The notes under the pieces: generated by a model | Seen by the model: only the letters and a program-made list of their open reading frames with translations | What the model was told of the DNA's origin: nothing | Databases searched by the model: none | Shown here: positions 34,266-43,875 of the stretch, piece after piece | How positions within the stretch are numbered: the first letter of the stretch is position 1 | Layout: each line of letters starts with the position of its first letter | Position numbers and translations under genes: made by a program | Source of the DNA: Lutimonas saemankumensis | Lineage (GTDB): Bacteria; Bacteroidota; Bacteroidia; Flavobacteriales; Flavobacteriaceae | DNA length: 64,000 nt | Assembly: GCF_020171465.1 (NCBI RefSeq) | Contig: NZ_JAIUZR010000006.1 | Span: 186,001 to 250,000 of the forward strand | Reading direction: 5' to 3'

Positions 34266-34919
34266 ATGAAATTTTTTATAGATACCGCAAACCTTGATCA
34301 GATTAAAGAAGCCCAAGCACTAGGCATTCTTGACGGAGTAACCACTAATCCATCTTTAATGGCAAAAGAAGGAATAACCGGGGCTGAAAATATCGTCAAT
34401 CATTATAAGGCAATTTGTGATGTCGTGGAAGGTGACGTCAGTGCAGAAGTAATTGCAACGGACTTCGAGGGAATGGTCAGAGAAGGAGAAGCTCTAGCTG
34501 CTTTAAATCCTCAGATTGTTGTTAAACTTCCTATGATAGCGGATGGGGTTAAGGCTTGTAAATATTTTGCAGATAAGGGAATCAAAACCAATATGACATT
34601 GGTCTTTTCTGCGGGCCAGGCTCTTTTGGCTGCCAAAGCAGGTGCAACTTATGTATCTCCATTTATTGGAAGGCTGGATGATGTTTCTACGGATGGATTG
34701 GGATTGATCTCTGAAATTAGATTGATTTTTGATAATTACGGATATACTACGGAAATACTAGCCGCCTCTGTGCGACACACTATGCATATCATTGATTGTG
34801 CAAAAATTGGTGCCGATGTAATGACCGGCCCTTTAAGTGCTATTTCTGGGTTGTTGAAACATCCACTGACAGATATAGGCCTGGCTAAATTCCTGGCAGA
34901 TTTCAAAAAGGGCAATTAA
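34266..34919 (+). CDS. Transaldolase / fructose-6-phosphate aldolase family protein
   Basis: A 217-residue class I aldolase of the short TalC/FSA group. It starts [16 protein letters not shown] and has [13 protein letters not shown] at about 25-37. The Schiff-base lysine lies in VVKLPM near residue 88, and [19 protein letters not shown] and [14 protein letters not shown] follow. Such short proteins act either as transaldolase in the pentose phosphate pathway or as fructose-6-phosphate aldolase, and sequence by eye does not decide. It is monocistronic, with its own promoter and a strong terminator. Confidence 0.93.
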   Translation: MKFFIDTANLDQIKEAQALGILDGVTTNPSLMAKEGITGAENIVNHYKAICDVVEGDVSAEVIATDFEGMVREGEALAALNPQIVVKLPMIADGVKACKYFADKGIKTNMTLVFSAGQALLAAKAGATYVSPFIGRLDDVSTDGLGLISEIRLIFDNYGYTTEILAASVRHTMHIIDCAKIGADVMTGPLSAISGLLKHPLTDIGLAKFLADFKKGN

Positions 34920-34990
34920 AAAATTATTACAGAATTAAAAAATGCCGAACCTCGTTTCAGACCGAGGAAGATTCTTTACCGGATAAGAAA

Positions 34991-35024
34991 AAAAAGTTGC
35001 AAGTCTTGCAACTTTTTTTTTTTT
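34991..35024 (+). terminator. Intrinsic terminator after the transaldolase-family gene
   Basis: The 12-bp stem AAAAAGTTGCAA (34991-35002) and TTGCAACTTTTT (35006-35017), with a GTC loop, runs into twelve T (35013-35024). The best rho-independent terminator in the window. Confidence 0.9.
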
Positions 35025-35086
35025 AACATCAATTATTTTGGGTTGCATTAAATTTATTTTAGATTTAACCAACTAAAATTATCAAG

Positions 35087-35935
35087 ATGCAACAATTTAT
35101 TTTAAAAACGAGGCCTTTTCTGGTCATTATTCTATTGATTTTATTCACTGGTTGCGGAGGGGATGATGACGGTCCCGGTCCCGGTCCCGGTCCTGGTCCC
35201 GGCCCTGACCCTGACGTGAGGACTGCTCAGGATGTCATAGACGACTTTAATAATTTGGAAATAACCGAAGGTAAAAATGACCTGGAACTGGAATCCTTAC
35301 AGATAGGAGTTTTCTGGAAATTTCGATTGATTGTGCCTGAAGGAGCTTCAGCTACCAATAAAAGGCCATTGGTATTACGCCTTCATGGGGCGGCAAGATC
35401 CGGTTCACCGGATGCTCACCTTTCTACCGAATGTCTTGTAGAACCTGGCTTTGAAGGCAAGGATGTTTTTATCCTTAGCCCAAACAGTAACGGAATATTT
35501 TGGTATCAGGAACCAAATATCGTTCAGGTTCAGGCTTTGCTCGACCTGGTATCTTCAAGGTTTGATGTAGATAAAGACAGGGTTGTGTCAATGGGCTACA
35601 GCGACGGAGGTAACGGAAGCTGGTTTTTTGCGGAATTCAATTCTGTTTTATTTGGAGATCAATTCTCGGCCTCGATTCCGATGGCGAGTTCTTACAGGAA
35701 CCCGCCAAGTGGTGGAGACGTCAGCAAGATCGATATTCCCGTATATGTGATTCACGGTACAGATGATGACCTGTTCCCAATAGAAACAACAAGAGGATTT
35801 GTTGACGAATACATTGCTGAAGGCTCTGACATAACTTTTGCCGAAGCAGAAGGACTTGTCCATAACGCTCCCTGTTCGTATGTTTCTTATTTGAGGGAAG
35901 CGGTTAACTGGCTGGAAACAGAAGTTTGGGATTAA
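35087..35935 (+). CDS. Secreted lipoprotein esterase, alpha/beta hydrolase (LpqC/PHB-depolymerase-like)
   Basis: A 282-residue protein. The signal peptide ends in the lipobox LFTGC, with GGDDDG following, an acidic tail consistent with surface export. Next is a Gly-Pro linker encoded by hexanucleotide repeats (35171-35206). The hydrolase domain has LVLRLHGAARSG (oxyanion region), the nucleophile elbow MGYSDGG, an acid site in HGTDDDLFP and His in GLVHNAP. The layout is that of LpqC/feruloyl-esterase-like proteins; the natural ester is unknown. Its gene ends in a bidirectional terminator shared with the T9SS protein gene. Confidence 0.85.
   Translation: MQQFILKTRPFLVIILLILFTGCGGDDDGPGPGPGPGPGPDPDVRTAQDVIDDFNNLEITEGKNDLELESLQIGVFWKFRLIVPEGASATNKRPLVLRLHGAARSGSPDAHLSTECLVEPGFEGKDVFILSPNSNGIFWYQEPNIVQVQALLDLVSSRFDVDKDRVVSMGYSDGGNGSWFFAEFNSVLFGDQFSASIPMASSYRNPPSGGDVSKIDIPVYVIHGTDDDLFPIETTRGFVDEYIAEGSDITFAEAEGLVHNAPCSYVSYLREAVNWLETEVWD
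35171..35215 (+). repeat. Hexanucleotide coding repeat (GGTCCC)
   Basis: Five consecutive GGTCCC-like units plus two diverged ones encode alternating Gly-Pro and then Asp-Pro, just after the lipidation site. The unit is six bases, so copy changes would only alter linker length. Confidence 0.8.
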
Positions 35936-35958
35936 ATTAAGAATAAATATCAAAGTCA

Positions 35959-35982
35959 AAAGGTCGGTATATACCGACCTTT
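35959..35982. terminator. Bidirectional terminator
   Basis: Perfect 24-bp palindrome (half-site AAAGGTCGGTAT) with A and T tracts on both sides, between convergent stops at 35935 and 35983. It overlaps the stop codon of the minus-strand gene. Confidence 0.85.
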
Positions 35983-38755
35983 ATTCATTACGCAGGAGGC
36001 TGAAGTGTTTGGTGTAGGTTGTGGAAATATTATCCGGATCTACAACAGTTATGGTAAACCAATAGTCATCAGAAGGAAGTCTTTTTCCGTTGTAGGTTCC
36101 ATCCCAGTGACCATCAGGAGGAATCGAGGCCAGTAGTTTCCCAAATCGATTAAAGATCTGAATATTGGAATACTGAAAATCTACCGGATCAAGTCCTTTA
36201 ACCTCCCATACATCGGTTTGCCCGTCATTATTAGGCGTAAAGTATTTTGGAAATCCAAAAACAAAGAATTTCTTCTCGACTAAATTGCATGTATTGAGAT
36301 CTCGAACAAAGACGGAATAGGAATCCGGGGGTAAATTATCAAATCTTGGATTTTTCTGATAAGGACCGAATGGGTTTTCTAAAGAGAATTCAAAATCACC
36401 TTCTCTTTCCAGGATAACAGTGGCACTGTGGGTGCCTGTATTTTCCTCTAACTCAACCCTTTTCACAATAGGCGCTTCAACGGTATTTAATTTGATGCTT
36501 TTAACCGTGCTGCAGAGGGTAAGTTTGTCCGTTATAGTCAAATAGTATTCCCCTTCATTTCGCGCCTCGAGCTGATACGTTTTTTCTCCACTTAGCCATT
36601 CATAAGTATAATTCTGTTGCTCCGAAATATCTACCCCTCCATCGATAATAATCGGGAAATCATCCGCACAGATATCGTATTCTTCATCCAGATTTATCCT
36701 TGGTAATACCGGCATATCCAACTCAATCTGACCTATCCCGTAACAAATATTTTCATTTTCAATTCTTATATAGGCCATCAGAGGCGGGCCAATATGCAAG
36801 TCTTCAAAAGCATTATATCCAAGTGAGGCATTTTCCAAATTATCATGAAAACTTACCACAGTTGAGGGTAGCAATCCTAAATCAGTGATAATTCCGGATT
36901 TCAACGAGCCCAGGTCATATTCTGCCGTTCCATCCCCAAGGTTGCAACCATAGAGCTTCTCCTGTTCAAATTCGATCGATTTATTGGCCTTCAATACAAG
37001 TTCGGCTGTTGTGAAACAATCTGAACCTGATCTGTATACTTTTGCAAACAAAGGTTCACCGTAAACCGTATTCGTGTAAAAATTCGGAAGGGCCTTGATG
37101 TTTAAGGTATCCGAATTTAAAAGTTCAAGATCCTTGTAATAATAAACATCAACTTCATTTCCTCTGCCCATCGTAATGGGATCATTGGCAAGTTGTAAAT
37201 TAAAGGTGGTAATTCCATCTTCAGAATCTTCATCTACGTCACACTCAATAAAATCATAAGGTTCATCCACAACCTCAGGAACACCTACTATTTCAATTTT
37301 CTTCTTTAGCGGCTTATTGGTGAATCCATTGAATTTAGTTGTCAGCGTAACCGTATACTCCCCAGGTTCCTGATAGCGATGGTATGGTTCCTCGTCGGTG
37401 CTGGTTGTTCCATCTCCAAAATCCCATACCAGCGTATCATAAGGATCCTCCGAAGTAATATAAAAATGGGTTTCATCACCAAAACAGAGGAACTCAAAAT
37501 CAAAGGTTAAAATAAAAGCTGATGAAATAAAGGGAGGTAAGCCATAATTGGAATAAGTTCCGGGTAATAAGTTGACGCCAATGCTTTTATAAAGGACATC
37601 TCTTCCCTCTAATTCGGGCCTTTCAATTACGGCAAGACTCGATTCTCCGGTAAAAGAACCTACAAGCCTTTTGGCCCTGTATATACGGCCGTTTAATGCC
37701 AGCTGCAGACCTCCAGCAAGCAAGGTTCCTGAACTACTTATTTCAACCCTTGTAGATGCTACATTGGGGCTTTCGACATTAAACTGGTAGAGTTTACTTC
37801 CTGCAAACTGAACAACCCCTCTGTTCGTTTGATAAGTACTGGTTGTAATGTATAATTTTCGCGACTTAGGGGAGAATTCCACCCCGTAAGGATAGCTTCC
37901 GCTCAATAGTTGCTGACCATTCTGAGAAACTGTTCCTGAAGTATTGTCAAAATCGTATAGAAAAACTTTTCCAGAGGTTCTGTTCCTTGCTGTAGCACTG
38001 TGGGCAATAGCTACTTTTTTTCCATTGGGAGAAAGTTTTAAATATCCCGGTGCGGATCCGTTGGTCCGTATAGACTGACTTTCGTCCTCCCAGTCCACAA
38101 TAGGAATGACATCGTTAACCCTGGACTGAACAGCAGACTCATTTATTCCGTTCTCATCGATTTCAAAGGCGTAAAAAGTGTCTACAAAAAAAGTCAAAAC
38201 CCAAAATGAGTTTCCGTTGTCATGAATCGTTGCCGAAATTTTTTCAGTACACTTCCAAAAACTTTGTTCCGGATTGCTTTCATTATAGGTGATCAAATGC
38301 ATATTCTTTGATCCCTCGATTACATCTCCATTTCCATTGTCCAGATTCATATCCACGATTGAATAATTCAGGCCTTCAGGAATGGTATTTGTAAGTTTTC
38401 TTTCAGGATTGTCAACCGTAAAAACATAGTAGATGTTCTTATCCCCGGGTTTCGGGACAATAATTGCCGACTGAGTACTGGAACTTCCACCGAAAAGTCC
38501 CGTACCGTTTGGCATAGGATCATGATTTCTGTTCCAGACAGTACTGCCATCCGTATAAAACAGAAGGGCTCCCTGATCATTGGAAATTGCCGCACATCCT
38601 TCCAGTGTTGCCAAAGATCCTTCTTGGGCAGTAGGTGTTTTTGTGCTAAAATTCAGCCCACCAAATTCCCCGAAAAACCAGTTGTTTGTCTCCTTCTGCC
38701 CATAGGAAAAGGAGAAAATAAAACTCAATAATATGATGAATAGTTTATTTTTCAA
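35981..38755 (-). CDS. T9SS type B cargo protein with PKD domain
   Basis: A 924-residue secreted protein. The signal peptide (about 1-19, ends SYG-Q) is followed by a beta-propeller-like N-terminal half (ETNNWFFGEFGGLNF; LKLSPNGKKVAIAHSAT) seen in many gliding-motility-associated proteins. A PKD domain (LVWDFGDGTTSTDEEPYHRY) lies near 440-490. The final ~85 residues (PKYFTPNNDGQTDVWEVKG ... FNRFGKLL ... DYWFTITV) are the type B C-terminal sorting domain that directs export through the Bacteroidota type IX system. No enzyme signature is seen; a cell-surface or secreted structural/adhesive role is likely. Monocistronic, ending at the shared palindrome. Confidence 0.92.
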   Translation of the reverse strand: MKNKLFIILLSFIFSFSYGQKETNNWFFGEFGGLNFSTKTPTAQEGSLATLEGCAAISNDQGALLFYTDGSTVWNRNHDPMPNGTGLFGGSSSTQSAIIVPKPGDKNIYYVFTVDNPERKLTNTIPEGLNYSIVDMNLDNGNGDVIEGSKNMHLITYNESNPEQSFWKCTEKISATIHDNGNSFWVLTFFVDTFYAFEIDENGINESAVQSRVNDVIPIVDWEDESQSIRTNGSAPGYLKLSPNGKKVAIAHSATARNRTSGKVFLYDFDNTSGTVSQNGQQLLSGSYPYGVEFSPKSRKLYITTSTYQTNRGVVQFAGSKLYQFNVESPNVASTRVEISSSGTLLAGGLQLALNGRIYRAKRLVGSFTGESSLAVIERPELEGRDVLYKSIGVNLLPGTYSNYGLPPFISSAFILTFDFEFLCFGDETHFYITSEDPYDTLVWDFGDGTTSTDEEPYHRYQEPGEYTVTLTTKFNGFTNKPLKKKIEIVGVPEVVDEPYDFIECDVDEDSEDGITTFNLQLANDPITMGRGNEVDVYYYKDLELLNSDTLNIKALPNFYTNTVYGEPLFAKVYRSGSDCFTTAELVLKANKSIEFEQEKLYGCNLGDGTAEYDLGSLKSGIITDLGLLPSTVVSFHDNLENASLGYNAFEDLHIGPPLMAYIRIENENICYGIGQIELDMPVLPRINLDEEYDICADDFPIIIDGGVDISEQQNYTYEWLSGEKTYQLEARNEGEYYLTITDKLTLCSTVKSIKLNTVEAPIVKRVELEENTGTHSATVILEREGDFEFSLENPFGPYQKNPRFDNLPPDSYSVFVRDLNTCNLVEKKFFVFGFPKYFTPNNDGQTDVWEVKGLDPVDFQYSNIQIFNRFGKLLASIPPDGHWDGTYNGKRLPSDDYWFTITVVDPDNISTTYTKHFSLLRNE

Positions 38756-38849
38756 AGCAGTTTGATTTCTTGGTATAGTAGTGCAAGATAGTTAAAATTA
38801 ATTCGTTTGATTTAAATTCGAGGTAACGAGAGGATGAAAATGTAATATC

Positions 38850-40841
38850 CTATTTAAGATGTAGTTGTAATTCTTTGATTTCATCCCTTATTTGGGCCGC
38901 AATAAGAAAATCAAGTGCTTTTGCCGCTTTTTCCATGTCTTTTCGTCTTTCCCTGATCCGCTTCTCAATTTCACTTTTACTCAAATACTGTATTTCATTT
39001 TCCGAAATTTTCTGATTGGCTTCCTCATACTGATACGTAGCCAGTTGATTTTTGGTCAGCGAATCATCAATGTTCTTTTTTATTTGCTGAGGAGAAATTC
39101 CATTTTCCTGGTTGTAAATGGACTGCTTTTCACGTCTTCTTTTTGTTTCATCTATGGTAAGCTGCATGCTACGGGTGATTTTATCGGCATACATGATGGC
39201 TTTCCCATTGACATTTCTCGCGGCTCTTCCTACGGTTTGAGTGAGTGAACGATGACTTCTGAGAAACCCTTCCTTATCGGCGTCCAGAATCGCAACAAGG
39301 GATACCTCCGGAAGGTCGAGGCCTTCTCTCAGTAAATTTACCCCGATAAGCACATCAAAAAGGCCTTTTCTAAGATCTGTCATGATTTCGATTCTCTCCA
39401 GGGTGTCCACATCAGAATGGATGTAGCGACATCGAATCTGAATTCGGGATAAATATTTTGTCAATTCTTCCGCCATTCTTTTAGTCAATGTTGTCACCAG
39501 GATCCTTTCGTCATTTTCAATACGCTGCTGAATCTCTTCAATAAGGTCATCAATTTGATTTTTGCTGGGTCGGACATCGATTTCAGGATCCAGTAGTCCC
39601 GTAGGACGAATTACCTGTTCTACAAAGACCCCCTCTGAATGCTGTAATTCATAGTCAGCCGGGGTGGCGCTGATATAGATAACCTGATTTTGAATGGCTT
39701 CGAATTCTTCAAATTTTAGAGGTCTGTTGTCCATAGCTGCAGGAAGCCTGAACCCATATTCAACTAGATTTTCTTTTCTCGATCTGTCACCTCCGTACAT
39801 GGCATGTACCTGTGGAATGGTAACATGGCTTTCATCTACCAGCATGAGATAATCATTCGGAAAATAGTCAAGCAGGCAAAAGGGCCTTGTGCCGGCAGGT
39901 CTGCCGTCCAAATATCTAGAATAATTTTCGATACCACTGCAATAACCCAGCTCTCTGATCATCTCCAGGTCAAACTCCGTTCTTTCTTTTAACCTTTTGG
40001 CTTCCAAGGGCCTGCCTGAATCCTCAAAGAAGGCTACCTGCTTCATCAGGTCATCTTGAATCTGGTGTATAGCATTTTGCAAAACGTCAGGAGAGGTTAC
40101 AAATAGGTTCGCAGGATAAATATTGAGTTTTTCAAATTCATCAATAATTTCTCCACTGATGAGGTTAAAACTTTCTATTTCCTCTATTTCATCCCCAAAA
40201 AAATGAACCCTGAACCCGTATTCTCCATAAGATGGATAGATAGTTATGGTGTCGCCTTTTACCTTAAAGGTGCCGCTTTTAACTTCTTCATCAGTTCTTG
40301 AATAAAGGCTTGTCACAAGTTGATGTAAAAAACGTGTTCTCGCAATCGTTTGCCCAACTTCAATTTCGATAACATTTTTTTTGAACTCAACCGGATTGCC
40401 AATACCATACAGGCAACTTACCGAGGCAACAACCAGTACATCTCTTCTCCCGGACAACAATGCTGAGGTTGTACTTAGTCGCATCCTTTCTATTTCATCG
40501 TTGATCGAAAGATCTTTTTCTATATAGAGTCCGGTTGTCGGAATAAATGCTTCGGGCTGGTAATAGTCATAATAAGATACAAAATATTCCACGGCATTAT
40601 CAGGAAAAAACTGCTTGAATTCGGAATACAGCTGACCGGCCAGGGTTTTGTTGTGAGCCAGAACCAGGGTTGGTTTTTGCACTCTTTCAATGACGTTGGC
40701 AGCAGTAAATGTTTTACCTGATCCCGTTACCCCGAGAAGAACCTGGTATTTTTCATTATCCTGTATACCCTTTACCAACTCATTAATGGCGTTAGGCTGG
40801 TCCCCTGTGGGTTTGAAGTCTGAAACGATTTGAAATTGCAT
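38850..40841 (-). CDS. uvrB: Excinuclease ABC subunit B
   Basis: A 663-residue helicase-like subunit of nucleotide excision repair. Walker A LLGVTGSGKTFTAANV is near residue 40. The beta-hairpin that clamps DNA contains YYDYYQPEAFIP near 92-103. Walker B LVDESHVT is near 335, helicase motif VI TQVGRAARN is near 535, and the C-terminal UVR motif (EKRIRERRKDMEKAAKALDF) binds UvrC. Length is normal. A perfect -7 box ends only 4 bp before the ATG, so the mRNA is probably leaderless. Confidence 0.98.
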   Translation of the reverse strand: MQFQIVSDFKPTGDQPNAINELVKGIQDNEKYQVLLGVTGSGKTFTAANVIERVQKPTLVLAHNKTLAGQLYSEFKQFFPDNAVEYFVSYYDYYQPEAFIPTTGLYIEKDLSINDEIERMRLSTTSALLSGRRDVLVVASVSCLYGIGNPVEFKKNVIEIEVGQTIARTRFLHQLVTSLYSRTDEEVKSGTFKVKGDTITIYPSYGEYGFRVHFFGDEIEEIESFNLISGEIIDEFEKLNIYPANLFVTSPDVLQNAIHQIQDDLMKQVAFFEDSGRPLEAKRLKERTEFDLEMIRELGYCSGIENYSRYLDGRPAGTRPFCLLDYFPNDYLMLVDESHVTIPQVHAMYGGDRSRKENLVEYGFRLPAAMDNRPLKFEEFEAIQNQVIYISATPADYELQHSEGVFVEQVIRPTGLLDPEIDVRPSKNQIDDLIEEIQQRIENDERILVTTLTKRMAEELTKYLSRIQIRCRYIHSDVDTLERIEIMTDLRKGLFDVLIGVNLLREGLDLPEVSLVAILDADKEGFLRSHRSLTQTVGRAARNVNGKAIMYADKITRSMQLTIDETKRRREKQSIYNQENGISPQQIKKNIDDSLTKNQLATYQYEEANQKISENEIQYLSKSEIEKRIRERRKDMEKAAKALDFLIAAQIRDEIKELQLHLK

Positions 40842-40845
40842 AATG

Positions 40846-40853
40846 CAAAAATA
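40846..40853 (-). promoter_or_regulatory. -7 element of uvrB
   Basis: TATTTTTG on the minus strand followed by CATT and the ATG at 40841. The distance implies transcription start at or next to the start codon. No -33 TTG is obvious. Confidence 0.6.
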
Positions 40854-40871
40854 GGGTATTCAATTCACTAA

Positions 40872-41708
40872 TTACAGGTCCCTGATTTTTAACAGGTAAA
40901 AAGAACCGTAAATGAAAATTGCGGTCCATCCAAGAACAATGGCTATCTCGTAAATTTGTATTCCATAATCCGTGCTGATGTCTTCGCCAATTTGATTGGC
41001 CAGCGTTTTAACAGCATTAAGTCTTGAAAAGGGTTCATCGATCAAATTCCACATCGCCTTCAACGGAGCAAACTGAAAAATATAATCTGCAACATCGGTT
41101 CCTTTAAACAGATTCCATTTAAAGATATTATAGCCAATAGTCTCTGCAAAGAACCAAACCAGCATGGCTCCAACAGCAAAAGCAGATCGTTTGATCAAAA
41201 CCCCCAGGAATAAGCCGAATGAAAAGAAACCGGTCAATTTTACAAAAAAGGCAATAAGATATTCCAGATCAGAAAATATTATAGAAACTTCATTGTAATC
41301 GGAGTAGATCAAACCGAGAACCATGGAGACACCAAAAACAAAAAGTGTTGAAACAAAAGCGAACAATACCACCGTGTAGAATTTGCTCAGAACAAACTCT
41401 TTTTTACTCAGTCCGTCAATTAAATTTTGCTTCAGGGTCTTGTTGCTGTATTCATTGGCCATCATGGATACAATGACCAATAGCAAAAAGAATTTAAAGA
41501 AGGCGGCAATAAATGTATTGAAGTGCCAGATATAAGGGAAATTGAAAATTCCCTGCTCGGCGAGATGGAATTGAATAGGGCCTATATCAAATTTTATGGC
41601 GGCAATCAGGGCAATGGAGGTAAGAAGTGCGAAATACACAAAAATCAAGATCTTACTTGCCCTGCTGTTTTTTAATTTATGAATTTCTATGTTTAGTAGT
41701 CTTAACAT
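40872..41708 (-). CDS. ABC-2 type transporter permease
   Basis: A 278-residue inner-membrane protein with six hydrophobic segments: near 20-38, 58-82, 108-132, 150-170, 178-198 and 250-272. The N-terminal MLRLLNIEIHKLKNSRASK is the usual cytosolic start of this class. It pairs with the ATPase encoded 22 bp upstream to form an exporter; substrate unknown (antibiotics, lipids or peptides are typical). Confidence 0.9.
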   Translation of the reverse strand: MLRLLNIEIHKLKNSRASKILIFVYFALLTSIALIAAIKFDIGPIQFHLAEQGIFNFPYIWHFNTFIAAFFKFFLLLVIVSMMANEYSNKTLKQNLIDGLSKKEFVLSKFYTVVLFAFVSTLFVFGVSMVLGLIYSDYNEVSIIFSDLEYLIAFFVKLTGFFSFGLFLGVLIKRSAFAVGAMLVWFFAETIGYNIFKWNLFKGTDVADYIFQFAPLKAMWNLIDEPFSRLNAVKTLANQIGEDISTDYGIQIYEIAIVLGWTAIFIYGSFYLLKIRDL

Positions 41709-41730
41709 GGTGCTTGTGGCTTTACCCTGA

Positions 41731-42630
41731 TCAGTGGTTATTAGTTATGGTTAGGAATTGTTGTTCTAAAGTAGGTTTTCTTTTGACCAGATGAGAGAGA
41801 ACAATCTTGTTTTTCATTAAGTACTGATTAATTTCTCCACCGGAGATTTCTTTATTGAGCTTGAGAAAAATTTTCCCTCCTTCTTCGCTGATGCTTTCTA
41901 TCCCGTCGTAATCTTTTAAAATTTTGACAATAGCCTTTTCAGATCCGTAACATCCCAGCTCAATTACCCCATAGGAGGAGGTCATTTCATCAACGCGCCC
42001 CGAATATAATTTTATACCATTTCTGATCACAACAACATGCGTGCACACCTTTTCAACCTCGTCCAGGAGGTGTGAGGCAAGAAGTATTGTCGTGCCGTTT
42101 GCAGCAATGGTTTTAATGATACTTCTTATTTCATGAATTCCCTGAGGGTCGAGGCCATTCGTGGGTTCGTCAAGAATTAATATTTCAGGATCGTTCAATA
42201 AGGCTGAAGCGATGGCCAGCCTCTGTTTCATACCAAGAGAAAAGGTTTTAAACTTGCTGTTACGTCTCTCGTATAAATTTACCTCTTTTAATTTTTCATC
42301 AATTTTGTCAAAGGGTACACCTTTAATTTTACAAACCAGCTGAAGGTTTTGAGTTGCAGTCATGTACGGATAAAAATTGGGTCGCTCTATGATGGCGCCC
42401 ACTTTTTTCAGTGCATCATGCGTTGACATATTTCCGTCAAACCAGCTGAAGGTGCCAGAGGTTTTGTTCACCACATTCAAAATGATTCCCAAGGTAGTAG
42501 ACTTCCCGCTGCCATTAGGTCCGAGTATGCCATAAACATTACCTTTTTGAATGTCAAATGAAAGGTCATTGACCGCATGAATCCGACCAAATTTCTTATG
42601 AAGTTTGTTTAGTGATAATATAGTTTCCAA
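41731..42630 (-). CDS. ABC transporter ATP-binding protein (drug/antimicrobial export type)
   Basis: A 299-residue ATPase. Walker A GILGPNGSGKSTTLG is near 33-47, the signature FSLGMKQRLAIASAL near 133-147, Walker B EILILDEPTNGLDPQG near 153-168 and the H-loop ASHLLDE near 190. The C-terminal extension of about 80 residues is typical of the CcmA/BcrA-type group. It is the partner of the ABC-2 permease downstream. A TATTTTTG box on the minus strand at 42685-42692 lies 54 bp upstream of the start. Confidence 0.93.
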   Translation of the reverse strand: METILSLNKLHKKFGRIHAVNDLSFDIQKGNVYGILGPNGSGKSTTLGIILNVVNKTSGTFSWFDGNMSTHDALKKVGAIIERPNFYPYMTATQNLQLVCKIKGVPFDKIDEKLKEVNLYERRNSKFKTFSLGMKQRLAIASALLNDPEILILDEPTNGLDPQGIHEIRSIIKTIAANGTTILLASHLLDEVEKVCTHVVVIRNGIKLYSGRVDEMTSSYGVIELGCYGSEKAIVKILKDYDGIESISEEGGKIFLKLNKEISGGEINQYLMKNKIVLSHLVKRKPTLEQQFLTITNNH

Positions 42631-42768
42631 GCGCTGTTATTTTGGATGACATTAATTAGACGAGTCATCTCTCAAAATGTTACTCAAAAATAAAGCTCTA
42701 TGCCGAAATGTTAGGTTCTGCGGCTAAAGTTTCTTAAATTCGTCAATGTCGGATTTAATTAATCTTGG

Positions 42769-43833
42769 ATGATGAATGAGAAATTAATTTCTAAGAAAAA
42801 ACCTACTTTTCCAATTAACGAGGAATTGTACAGTTACCTAAGTACCTATAACAGAAGTATAAAGATTCCAATTTTTTACGATGATCTTCTTCGATTTTCA
42901 GGTTCGGTGAATGTTTACGATAAATATGATAAGGATACCTTGTGGATACGAGTGTATTACCCTGAATTTGAGCAGAAAGAAATTGATTTGAGCCTGAAGC
43001 GCATGTATAATATATTGCATGGAGACGGAAGTGAGGAGATCTTGGAAAACCTAATGATAGATGAAATTGACTATTGTACTTTCGGTAATTCCAAACCTTT
43101 CAGAGTAAAGGTGAGAAACATATTAAATGATAATTACACCTACATTTATGTAAAAAAAGCAGATGCCTCAAGGGTTTACGGACTTGAGTTTGAGCATCTC
43201 CTGTCACCGAATCATTTAAACTTTTTAATTTATAAAGACACACTGATCGAAGAGCATGTTTTGGGAATTCCCGGAGACATGTTTATTGAGGAAAGCCTTG
43301 ATTCAATCTCAAAAGCCGAAAAGCAAAGACTTTCAAAGGAGTTTGTCAAATTCAACGAACGATCCACCTTAAGATTGCTGGGGGATATGAGAGCATATAA
43401 CTATGTCATCGTTCCAACCTATGATTTTGACCAGGTTCAGTATCGGATCAGGGCGATGGATTTTGACCAGCAAAGCTTTGAAGGCAAATTAAAAGTGTAT
43501 CGTCCCCAATTCTTTAAAGATAATTTTGCCTTCGTTAAAATGGTGGAACAGAATCTGGGCAAGGAATCCGTGGAGCAGTATAAAAAAGAAGAGCGTTCCG
43601 CCCTGGCGAAAAGATTAAAAGCTACCGGAAACAGAATTCGTAGATTGATGGAATGCATGAAGAACGACCAGATTTCTACACCTGAAAACGTCGAGATGCT
43701 AAAAAAGGAACTTGTGGATTACACCCATGACAAAGATTTCAAAGAATGTAAAAACATGGGTGAGATCATTCAGGTAGTCTTTAATTTCGTTGTTAGGAAC
43801 TACGAAAGTGTCAATGCCTATATTATTCGGTAA
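42769..43833 (+). CDS. Uncharacterised protein with protein-kinase/APH-like motifs
   Basis: A 354-residue protein I cannot name. Read along a kinase fold it has: a strand with YIYVKK (K129/K130, beta-3 lysine position); YGLEFEHL (E140/E142, helix C glutamate); a hinge-like LIEEHVLGIPGD at 159-170; LGDMRAYN at 204-211 (D206 and N211, a HxDxxxxN catalytic loop with Leu in place of His); and MDFD at 230-233 (D231 as the metal-binding Asp). These occur in the right order and with plausible spacing for an aminoglycoside-phosphotransferase-like enzyme. There is no glycine-rich loop I can point to. A C-terminal helical region (255-354) is extra. Kinase function is inference. It lies alone between the divergent ABC exporter and the AraC regulator. 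Confidence 0.7.
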   Translation: MMNEKLISKKKPTFPINEELYSYLSTYNRSIKIPIFYDDLLRFSGSVNVYDKYDKDTLWIRVYYPEFEQKEIDLSLKRMYNILHGDGSEEILENLMIDEIDYCTFGNSKPFRVKVRNILNDNYTYIYVKKADASRVYGLEFEHLLSPNHLNFLIYKDTLIEEHVLGIPGDMFIEESLDSISKAEKQRLSKEFVKFNERSTLRLLGDMRAYNYVIVPTYDFDQVQYRIRAMDFDQQSFEGKLKVYRPQFFKDNFAFVKMVEQNLGKESVEQYKKEERSALAKRLKATGNRIRRLMECMKNDQISTPENVEMLKKELVDYTHDKDFKECKNMGEIIQVVFNFVVRNYESVNAYIIR

Positions 43834-43875
43834 AACAATGGGATGGGTTTACTTATCATCTGCAATAATTGATTC

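Noticed and set aside
34123-34269. 48-codon plus-strand frame whose TGA overlaps the ATG of the transaldolase-family gene
   Set aside because: It contains that gene's -7 box, its last third is promoter-like AT-rich DNA and its residues (rich in Asn, Lys, Tyr, Phe) look like translated non-coding sequence.
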